NCBI RefSeq assembly: GCF_029931775.1
Contig: NC_079323.1
Location: 32,878,882 to 32,942,881, forward strand
Direction: 5' to 3'
Length of the DNA stretch: 64,000 bases
From: Euleptes europaea
Taxonomy: Eukaryota; Chordata; Lepidosauria; Squamata; Sphaerodactylidae
Positions within the stretch are counted from its first letter, which is position 1, and each line of letters starts with the position of its first letter. This document shows, in pieces, positions 1-9,100 of this stretch. The position numbers were made by a program, and so were the translations under genes. Below the pieces are notes generated by a model, which had not been told where the DNA came from, made no database searches, and was given only the letters and a program-made list of their open reading frames with translations.

Positions 1-225
1 CCCATTCTGCTAACTTTAAAGAGATAGATTTGGGATGGGTTATGAATCTGAAAAAGAAAAAGCAACAGACCTGTGTGTGGCCTTGTATTAAAGCTGGCAT
101 GCTTTCTGTCTCTTGTTCATTTGAAAAGACAGTAGTTCTTTAAAGGTTTGGCGAGAGAAAGAGGACCTAGCTACATGATATATTGGGAGTTCTGTGGACG
201 GAGCTTCCAGCGCTTTTCAAAACTT

Positions 226-1128
226 TGTCGAAGGCTTTCACGGTCAGAGTTCATTGGTTCTTGTAGGTTATCCGGGCTGTGTAACCGTGGTCTTGGAATT
301 TTCTTTCCTGACGTTTCGCCAGCAACTGTGGCAGGCATCTTCAGAGTAGTAACACTGAAGGACAGTGTCTCTCAGTGTCAAGGGTGTAGAAAGAGTAATA
401 TATAGTCAGAAAGGGGTTGGGTTTGAGCTGAGTATTGTCCTGCAAAAGTATTGTCCTGTAAGTATCAAGATAATGTGCTAATGAGGGTATGGTATGTTAA
501 TATGGAACCATTGTATCCTGAAGTGATCTGTTAATGTGTGTAATCCAAAACTAATCTGTATGGCTATTGTTGAATGTTGTCTTTGTCTGGAGGTGTTTCA
601 GGGCAGGAAGCCAAGCCTTATTCATTCTTAAACTCTCCTCTTTTCTGTTAAAGTTGTGCTGATGTTTGTGAATTTCAATGGCTTCTCTGTGCAATCTGAC
701 AAGATTGCACAGAGAAGCCATTGAAATTCACAAACATCAGCACAACTTTAACAGAAAAGAGGAGAGTTTAAGAATGAATAAGGCTTGGCTTCCTGCCCTG
801 AAACACCTCCAGACAAAGACAACATTCAACAATAGCCATACAGATTAGTTTTGGATTACACACATTAACAGATCACTTCAGGATACAATGGTTCCATATT
901 AACATACCATACCCTCATTAGCACATTATCTTGATACTTACAGGACAATACTTTTGCAGGACAATACTCAGCTCAAACCCAACCCCTTTCTGACTATATA
1001 TTACTCTTTCTACACCCTTGACACTGAGAGACACTGTCCTTCAGTGTTACTACTCTGAAGATGCCTGCCACAGTTGCTGGCGAAACGTCAGGAAAGAAAA
1101 TTCCAAGACCACGGTTACACAGCCCGGA
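226..1128. mobile_element. Foldback element, hammerhead family 1 (Penelope-like), 858-bp palindrome inside
   Basis: The element is flanked by a 12-bp direct repeat TTTTCAAAACTT (214-225 and 1129-1140). Bases 271-1128 form a near-perfect inverted repeat: two arms of about 427 bp around the 4-nt spacer GACA at 698-701. The left end has 45 nt (226-270) not mirrored on the right. Each arm carries a hammerhead-like core (about 305-350 on the minus strand, 1049-1094 on the plus strand). Penelope-like origin is inferred from the hammerhead and the family sequence; no coding region is present. The arm identity implies a recent insertion. Confidence 0.75.
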
Positions 1129-1737
1129 TTTTCAAAACTTGTTTGCCAGGGGAACCAGTTTGGACTGGGACCACCACATGAGGGAATGGTTATGATGGCA
1201 GGAGTCAAAACTTTGCACTGAACTTTTTGTTAAACTATCTTATCCAAATTACATTTACAACAATGGGACTGTGCTAATAGCCTTGAAATGTGTTTGGCAG
1301 TTCAGCAGAATAGCTTTAGCAAATGGGTCAAATCCCTTCCACTAAGTCTTCTTTCATCAGAGGAAGTCTTAGCAGAAAGGAGTGATTTTATTAGCAAAAA
1401 AGAAAAACCTTTTCAAATAATGGGGATTGTTATTCTGACCATACTTTTATAGTGAGGAACAGATGAGGGAAATAGTAGAGTCAGTGTTCGCCACTATGTC
1501 ACAAAACATTTTGGGAACATTCATGGTACTCCATTATTGGGCACAAAAGTAAGTCTGCATTCTCATAGAGAAACTCTATATGTTACATATTACTTTTGTA
1601 TCTCTTCCCAAATGTTAGAATGATACATGATTTTCTATATTCATTCTCTGAAAAATAAAAATATTTGAAGACTGCAGTTTTTTATTTGGAAAGATGACCC
1701 CAGTGGTAACAAAGTATTTCCTAAATGTTGGCACATA

Positions 1738-1941
1738 AACACATGAAACTGTCTTATACTGAATTAGACCATTGGTCCATCAAGGTCAGTATTGTCTACT
1801 CAGACTGGCAGTGGCTTTCCCAGTTCCCAGGTAGAGGTCTTTCACATCACCTCCTGCTTGGTCCTTTTAACTGAAGATGCCAGAGATTGTACCTGGGACC
1901 TTCTGCATGCCAAACAGATGCGCTACCACTGAGCCATGGCA
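1738..1941 (-). mobile_element. tRNA-Ala-derived SINE
   Basis: On the minus strand the head reads GCCATGGCTCAGTGGTAGCG, then TTTGGCATGCAGAAGGTCCC, a tRNA-Ala-like start, followed by GATGTGAAAGACCTCTACC and a tail ending in TTCATGTGTT. Near full length. Confidence 0.75.
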
Positions 1942-3697
1942 AAATATCAGCTCTCTAAATAAGGTCTGGTTAGATGACTTAATAGCATGATGTGGTAAAA
2001 GGGTTTCAGCAGGCCAATCATCTCCCTTATTTCAACTGCCCTCAACATTCGATGCTTCTTGGAGACCAATGAACATGCTCATTCCTCATCAGGCCATTTT
2101 TCGGGGGTGGGGAGCTTTTTCATTTATAAAGTAATATTCCTCTGCATGCCTTGGAAATCAGCCAAGTATGAAGCCATCCCTTTATTTTCTGTGGGCACCC
2201 TTGTTTAACCGCTGTAATGACCAAGAACACATTGGTATCTTGTGAGAAATTGCAAGGGGAAGAAAATCACATTCCCCCAAGCCGAAATGTCTCCCATCAA
2301 GCTGTTATAAGCTCTCAGAGGCTTGAGTGTAGGCCAGTTTCTGCATTTCTCTTCTTTTTCAACATTCCACATCTCAAGAATGCACCACATTTATCAGACT
2401 GTTTTGTAGCCATTCTTTTTCTGCAAACCAGCAGAATCAGCAAATAGCCAAAAACCCATACCTGCTTTCGTGATTGGCTCCTTCCACTATTTTTACTATT
2501 ATAGTAATGATAAACAATTGGCACAAATAGCTATTATTTCTCTGATAATGCAATCCTAAACAGAATTGAGGTGCCAATGAAATTAGAAGGGTGCGCCTCT
2601 GCTTAGGGCTGCATTGCAACATTGTGAAAAGAATGGGTAGCATCTAACAAGCTTTTCACTGGGGGAAAAGGGAGGAGGGGATCCCCATTGACTACCAGAA
2701 AGACTATGCTGGGAACTGTGGAATCTGAATGAACAAAGGTGATGTGGGTTGTGGGCTGTAATCAGGAGAAGAATTGACCAAGATTGAGCAAAAAAGCTGG
2801 TTGGTTGCAACCCAGTGCATCCACGGGTTGCATTTTCACCCAGTAGTGCTAAGGTGAACTGTTTCCATATTCTGTACAGTTTGCAAGTTACAAAGATTAA
2901 TCCATGTTTTCTTCTCCCACAATTGTTATAGCCCGAAGTGTTTATAGCCCTAGCAGCCATCTTTCATTTGGGCTCTAGTCACTGAATTCTGGTCTGGGAG
3001 GACAAAACTAGTTGACTTCATTGGGGATTAGCTCTGCTAGTTTCTTGGGATGGAAAGAAACAGACTGAGAAACACTTAAGTAGTCACTGACTTTTGGAAC
3101 ACTTTCAGCATTCATCCAACCCTTGCTAAAAAGGCTGGGAACATTTTCTATTCTAAATACAGGGCTGAAACATAAATTTAAGGCTATTAGAAGCCACTAC
3201 TACTATGCTAAGAGGGACAAGAATCATGACTGAATCGCTCTTGGCAGATCATAATACGCTGAACACTTACTATCTCATATTAGCAAGAGTAGTTTGACTG
3301 AGACCATAAAAGTCAAGGTTCTGCTTGCTCTACGTAAATGTCACACTTTGTAAGCAAAGGCAGATTCCTATTTGCTGGGTCATAATCCCAACTCCTTCCC
3401 TGAGTGATGAGGCCAGCTCAGAGCTACATGATTTGGTGCACTCTTATTTCACAGGGCTCATTAACGGCAGACAACAAAAATAAAGTTTAGTAAGTGCCAA
3501 GCATTTTCTAAAAAATGTCTAAGTAGTATGAAATTGGGTTACTGGGACGATCATGGATATTAACTGAAGAAGTTTGTGAAATTTAAAAAAATTATGAGGT
3601 TTTGCTAACATACAATAATTGATAGATTTGAGTCCCACTCTTCAAGAATAGCAGTTGGCTTTTCTGTGGCATTAGAAAATCTGAAATAGAAATGATT

Positions 3698-3828
3698 GAA
3701 CACATGAAGCTTCCTTAGACTGAATCAGACCCTTGGCCCATCAACATCAGCATTGTCTACTTAGACCAGCAGCAGCTCTCCAGGATCTCAAGCAGAGGTC
3801 TCTCACATCACCTAATGCCTGATCCTTA
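3698..3828 (-). mobile_element. tRNA-Ala-derived SINE, 5'-truncated
   Basis: The tail and body of the same SINE (AACACATGAAGC to CACATCACCTAATGCC) without the tRNA head. Confidence 0.7.
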
Positions 3829-4525
3829 TTATTTTGCTTGTTGGTATTGACATACTTACCTTTTACCAAAATAATTACTATGAAAGTATAGGGGGGCACA
3901 ATTTTGTATTCTTTCCTCAGGGGCAAAATTAGCTATTTATGGCTGCGGCATACAATAGGTGGAGGTGCAAAGCTTTGGCGGGAGGCAGGGTTCAGACCTA
4001 TTGAAGCATCCTCAATATTTGTGATTTGAATCATACCCAATAAGGAACCCAGAAGTGCAAATAAGGAACCGAGAACCACTTTTGGCCTTCTTTGTTACGA
4101 AGATAAAACGAGGGCGGGAAGAGCTGCTTTAAGATTCCTGGAAGCAGGATGGAATAATAATAAAAAAACAATAATAAAGAGACACAATAATCTTTCATCG
4201 CTGTCATGGTGGGGCTGCTTTCTATGGGTGCTTCGTCGCATGCAAGTCAAGCCCTTCTTATTAGAGGAAGTAAAAACCAAGTTCGCCAGGCGCTGCTGTT
4301 ACCGCACTAGGTATTCCCAGCGATGTATCAAGAGTTTGGAAATGGTATAAAAAACATCCATAGGGGTTACCGCACTTGTATTCCCAGCAATGTATTAAGA
4401 GTTTGAAAACGTTATAAAAAATACTGTTCACACTTTGTTTGGCCCCTTTAGCTGTGAAGACGGCTTCCAACCATTTATTAGCCATGGTATCCAAAAACCC
4501 TTTTAAAGCAATGTTTTTTATAACA

Positions 4526-5057
4526 TTTTCGGGAAAAAAAATTATTATTTTTTTCATTTAATATATCAACATGTAAATCAACCTCTATTGCTACAAATTA
4601 ATAAAGTTAATCGAAAACTATTAATAATAGTAATTTAAACTTAAAATGACTTCCCCCTCACTCTCTTCTATCTAAAAATAAATTGTATATACTTTTGCTA
4701 ACAAAATTAATCACCATATTATTGTCGAAGGCTTTCACGGTCAGAGTTCATTGGTTCTTGTAGGTTATCTGGGCTGTGTCCAAGACCACGGTCACAGAGC
4801 CCGGATAACCTACAAGAACCAATCCCCATATTGTTTAATTAATGTATATGTATCTTATCTTGGTTCTAATTTGTTAATTTAGTACCTTAACATAACCATA
4901 GTACAAAAAATATATAAGGGATTAAGTCAAAGAATATGCTTTCAATGGTCCCATTAAAAATTGATTTTCACAGTAAATTCTCCACGCCTCCCATTCCCCC
5001 ATAAATTGTTCATTATCATTCTGATTTATTAAAGCTGTAAGTTTCGCCATCTCTTTC
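4526..5057 (-). mobile_element. L1-type LINE 3' end, split by a 100-bp foldback
   Basis: AT-rich; its right part (CCTCCCATTCCCCCATAAAT to AAAGCTGTAAGTTTCGCCAT) is collinear with 37100-37190. Left boundary is an A-run. It splits a palindromic element (4354-4525 and 5058-5097). Confidence 0.6.
4721..4820. mobile_element. Foldback element, hammerhead family 1, 100-bp minimal copy
   Basis: Same ends as the 226-1128 element, with arms only about 30 bp and no hammerhead core. The 12-bp flanking repeats AATCACCATATT and AATCCCCATATT differ at one base. It sits inside an L1 3' end. Confidence 0.7.
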
Positions 5058-5097
5058 TAACTCTTAATACATCGCTGGAAATACAAAGTGTGGTAAC

Positions 5098-5715
5098 CCC
5101 CACTGAGTTTTTGGAAGCCACGGCTAAAAAATGGTTGGAAGCCATCTTCGCAGCTAAAGGGGCCAAACAAAGTGCGAACAGGATTTTTTTAATAACTGTC
5201 AGGCCTGTATTTCAGTTAGTTCCGTTTTATCACCAACTCGCCTTCAAGGATTGTTTTGCATTCTTAGTCTCTTTGAAGCTGCCGGAACTCCGTGGGAATG
5301 GCGGCACCTCTGTACTGTTTGTAATCTGTAATCTCCTGAAAATGTACTGTACTGTTGAGCGCTTTTTTCAATGCTTTTATATTATCAAGCGCAAGCCCGT
5401 TTCCTCCATTGCTGTCTTAGGTTTTTTGCTCTGCTTACCTATGCTACCAGTAAACCAACTTCTTTGGAGATTTTCGTCTCCTGCTGTGGTTTGTGGTTCT
5501 CAATAGGACAAGTGCTGACAATAACGTTTTCAAACTCTTAATACATCGCTGGGAATACAAAGTGCGGTCACCCCCGCTGAGTTCTTGGACGCCACGGCTT
5601 ATAAATGGTTGGAAGACGTCTTCACAGCTAAAGGGGCCGAACAAAGTGCGAACAGGATTTTTTTTTATAACGTTTTCAAACTCTTAATACATCGCTGGGG
5701 ACACCTAGTGCGGCC
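5098..5715. mobile_element. Tandem copies of the same palindromic DNA element, split by a solo LTR
   Basis: A unit starting CCCACTGAGTTTTTGGAAGC is interrupted at 5197-5520 by a fossil LTR; the right part then repeats as a further unit (CCCCCGCTGAGTTCTTGGAC, ending near 5715). The tandem arrangement is visible but its origin is not. Confidence 0.6.
5197..5520. mobile_element. Solo LTR of an endogenous retrovirus-like element (fossil)
   Basis: 324 bp starting TGTCAGGCC and ending GTGCTGACA, flanked by a 5-bp duplication ATAAC (5192-5196 and 5521-5525). The 3' part has a CAGTAAACC and TTTGGAGATTTTCGTCTCC region like retroviral R/U5. No internal region remains. The insertion is younger than the element it sits in. 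Confidence 0.7.
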
Positions 5716-5839
5716 ACAGCCCGCGCCAAGCTTCCCTGTTTGCATTTTCGCAGAGCAGCTCCAGCAGACGGCGCCACCCCACCCAGCCTCCACCCTGGCA
5801 AAGCCTTGCTCGAACTTGTCCACCCGCCCCATGGTAGTC

Positions 5840-6114
5840 CCTTCCCAACCAATGGCTTTGCTTCCCCCCCCCCTCTCCTCTCGCTGATTGGGCAGAAATA
5901 GCGCGCGCGCGGGGAAGGGACCATTCGGATTCGGGGCGGGCGCTAACCCTTCCTTGGCTTCCTCTTCTTCCTGGTCTCTGTTCGTTTTGATAGGCTCCGA
6001 GGACGTCAGGGGAAGAGCGTGATTGGCCGGTTTTGGGAGCCTTTTCCCCCCCCCTATCAGTGATGCGCCGGATTGAGAAACCGGTGGAAAGAGTTTGAGA
6101 TTTGGCGGCTTGGT
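5840..6114 (+). promoter_or_regulatory. TTF2: TTF2 promoter and 5' UTR region
   Basis: A GC-rich, CpG-containing stretch lies directly upstream of the TTF2 start codon. It has CCAAT boxes in reverse orientation (GATTGG at 5886-5891 and 6021-6026) and one near 5850 in forward orientation, a GCGCGCGCGC run near 5902, and an E2F-like TTTGGCGG near 6100. There is no TATA box at a fitting place. The transcription start is not determinable from sequence alone. Repeat DNA ends at about 5715, so the promoter is short. Confidence 0.6.
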
Positions 6115-6142
6115 ATGGAGAAGGTGTCGTGCCCCGCGCACG
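6115..6142 (+). CDS. TTF2: TTF2 exon 1 (codons 1-9, phase 1 end)
   Basis: Begins at the initiator ATG and encodes MEKVSCPAH plus one base. The donor is CG|GTGAGG. It holds the first zinc ligands Cys6 and His9. Confidence 0.9.
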
Positions 6143-9100
6143 GTGAGGAGTGGGCCGCGGCAGCTGGGGCCGGGGGAGGGGGAAGGCAGGTGCAGAGCGA
6201 AGGAAGGAAGGGGGCTCGCTTGCAGCTGGGCCAGGCTTCCAGTTGGGCCCGCCCTCTCATTTCCTGGGGCCACAAATGGAGGGAGGAGGAAATCCTGTGG
6301 GGAAACCAGAACCTCAAGGCAGATGGCCTCTTAGACTTAACTGTATTGAACAGCAATGCAAAATTTAACTGTGTAAAGTTCAAATCCAAGTGCCCAGTAG
6401 TTGTCAGTTTTCTGCAACACTGCAAAATTTAACTGTGTAAAGTTCAAATCTAAGTGCCCAGTAGTTGTCAGTTAACTGCAAAATTTAACTGTGTAAAGTT
6501 CAAATCTAAGTGCCCAGTAGTTGTCAGTTTTCTGCAAAACTGCAAAATTTAACTGTGTAAAGTTCAAATCTAAGTGCCCAGTAGTTGTCAGTTTTCTGCA
6601 AAACTGCAAAATTTAACTGTGTAAAGTTCAAATCTAAGTGCCCAGTAGTTGTCAGTTAACTGCAAAATTTAACTGTGTAAAGTTCAAATCTAAGTGCCCA
6701 GTAGTTGTCAGTTTTCTGCAAAACTGCAAAATTTAACTGTGTAAAGTTCAAATCTAAGTGCCCAGTAGTTGTCAGTTTTCTGCAAAACTGCAAAATTTAA
6801 CTGTGTAAAGTTCAAATCTAAGTGCCCGGTAGTTGTCAGTTTTCTGCAAAACTGCAAAATTTAACTGTGTAAAGTTCAAATTTAAGTGCCCGGTAGTTGT
6901 CAGTTAATTGCAAAATTTAACTGTGTAAAGTTCAAATCTAAGTGTCCAGTAGTTGTCAGTTTTCTGCAAAACTGCAAAATTTAACTGTGTAAAGTTCAAA
7001 TCTAAGTGCCCAGTAGTTGTCAGTTTTCTGCAAAACTGCAAAATTTAACTGTGTAAAGTTCAAATCTAAGTGCCCGGTAGTTGTCAGTTTTCTCAGTTCC
7101 TTTGATTTCAAATCCTGGAGCGCTGGATGGTAGGAGCAAGTTTTCTTCTCTAGCATTCTGGATAGTGGCGTGCCCACACTTAGTCCCCAGCATTCACATG
7201 CACACGGGTATGAACAGACACGCAAGCACCAACTCCTCCCCCCTTCTCTGAGAGTTGGAAAGCAGAAGCACACACACAGAGAGAGTGACATAATCTGAGT
7301 AAGCTGTCCTTCAGGGAAGGGACTTTCCCTCCCTCCTTTCCTCGCTCCGGAAGATAAGGAATTCTAATAGAATGCTTTGTTCCCCCATATAGCGGAAAGG
7401 CTAAGTTATGTATCACAATGCTGAACAATGACGCGTATGTTTGATTGAAACGTAATAGCCTAAAAGTTACAAAGCTAACTGCTTGCCTCTTGGGGGGGGG
7501 GTGTCATTTCCCGCCTGCCATCTGGGTGCAGAGGGTGAACACCTAGTTCTCTCCTTAAAGAACTGTTAGTTTTCACTCAGTCTCCTCTTAGTTGTCTTTA
7601 ATTGGACTCTACGGATAATTGGGGTCACAACAACAGGATGCTGGTTACACAGACTGTATCTTGTAGAGTCTTGTCTCAAAAAGAGGGCATCTGGCCACCA
7701 TTATGGGAACAGAACTCCCCCAGGGAACTAGCCAAGTCACTGACGTAGAAGCAAGTGGATTAGGAGTTCCTCCAGGTCATAACCACCTGCAGTCTTGCTT
7801 TATAAGAAACAGTGTCTTTATTTACAGTGCACAGATAAAACATACCATCACGTACACTTCTCCACTACTACTTCCAGGCTATAATTGATTTGTATTTGAG
7901 TGTGTTACAGAAGCACAGTTACACAGCCTTATATACACCTACTGCACCTGATCTGCATTAGGCCACCTGTGGACCTTCCCAAGCATTGCATCAGCAAACT
8001 GCCCAGATCTGGATTCCTGCAGTTCCCTTTGGTACCTGCAAGGCTATTGCTTCTGCTGACATCATCTTTGGCCTCTCAGATCTGACAGCTCTCACACAGC
8101 TGTTACTGTCAGATTATTACAATCAACTTGATACTCTGACAGTCACTGCTTCTTTGCTACGGGTGCATTCCACTGCAGTTTATGTGGCCAGCAGAAGTGT
8201 TCTCTGTTCCCCACCTCCCCGGGCCTTTTCCATTGTTCCAAAGGCAAAGTATCTTGAGGAATTACTTTGCAGTAGTGACAGAGGGAATGTTGAATGTTTG
8301 AAACAACAGGACTTAAAAACTCATTACATATGTGGGGTAGAACCAACATTTATTATTGTAGAACTACAATGGCTTTGATTTATGCTGCCTCTATGACTCT
8401 ACTGTGGCTACTTTCTTACCTTTTGTTCTTCTCAGGGTTTCCCTGCCTTTTGAAGACTGGCATCCGAGATGGCCCAAGCAAAGGCAAAAGCTTTTATGTT
8501 TGTGGAGTCCAAGACCAGCCACCTTGTGGATTTGTCCTCCCTACCCTGTATGTTGAACATTCTTCTGTTCTGGGTACTTGTCTTAAAGACCTGTGTTTTG
8601 GAAATTACCACCATCGAATGCACTCATGTTAATTTAAACTAATCTTGCGCCCCTTAAAACTTCACAGGAAAAACCCTGAGAACATAAAATTCCACATCCT
8701 ATTCAGAATCAGAATGTGGTAGTTTGTGTTCAAACAGTTATTAATTTAAGCTGTTGGATAGACTTGAGCCCTAACAATTTTTTCATGTTGGGATGATTTC
8801 ATGCACAGAGGTTTGCTCTGTACACAGGTTTTCACTTCTCCCTTCCCCCATGACAGAATCTTCTGTGACATCGGTTGAAGATCTTTCAAAGACCCTCATT
8901 GATTCCTGCCATAAACCTTACTTACGTGAATATCTTTTCTTCCCTCAGACTTTGTCCTTCTCACTGCTTGATGCATGAAGAGTATGTGGTGGACCTGCAA
9001 GTTTTAGTCCAGCAGCAGGGGACAGACCAATATCGGTATATTTTCCAAAGAACACCTGACGATTTGACATTTTTATGGCATAGGTTGGGGTGGTCCAAAG

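Larger units (their letters stand above)
1141..4291. other. Intergenic DNA upstream of TTF2
   Basis: Apart from the two SINEs listed (1738, 3698) I see no gene. A short palindrome-like piece at about 2545-2620 (GCAATCCTAAACAGA) resembles a small dispersed repeat. The open frames on the minus strand near 2437-2960 show no family resemblance. Confidence 0.6.
4354..5097. mobile_element. Palindromic DNA element (GGTTACCGCACTTTG ends), split by L1
   Basis: Left part 4354-4525 begins GGGGTTACCGCACTTGTATT; after the L1 insertion the right end resumes with CTCTTAATACATCGCTGG and finishes GTGGTAACCCC. Internal GGCCCCTTTAGCTGTGAAG is shared with copies at 5098, 33448 and 44824. A fragment of another copy lies at 4292-4345. 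Confidence 0.65.

Noticed and set aside
271-1128. Palindrome as a pure assembly artefact
   Set aside because: Not excluded, but the 12-bp direct repeat flanking the whole element and two similar foldbacks elsewhere argue for a real insertion.
5665-6432. 202- and 122-codon frames over the TTF2 promoter
   Set aside because: GC-rich promoter and repeat DNA; they cross the TTF2 first exon in other frames.
6334-7097. CRISPR array
   Set aside because: The units are near-identical along their full length with no variable spacers, and this is a vertebrate genome.
6956-7291. Repeat protein encoded by the minisatellite on the minus strand
   Set aside because: The alternating 64- and 56-bp units shift the frame, so no stable repeat protein is possible.
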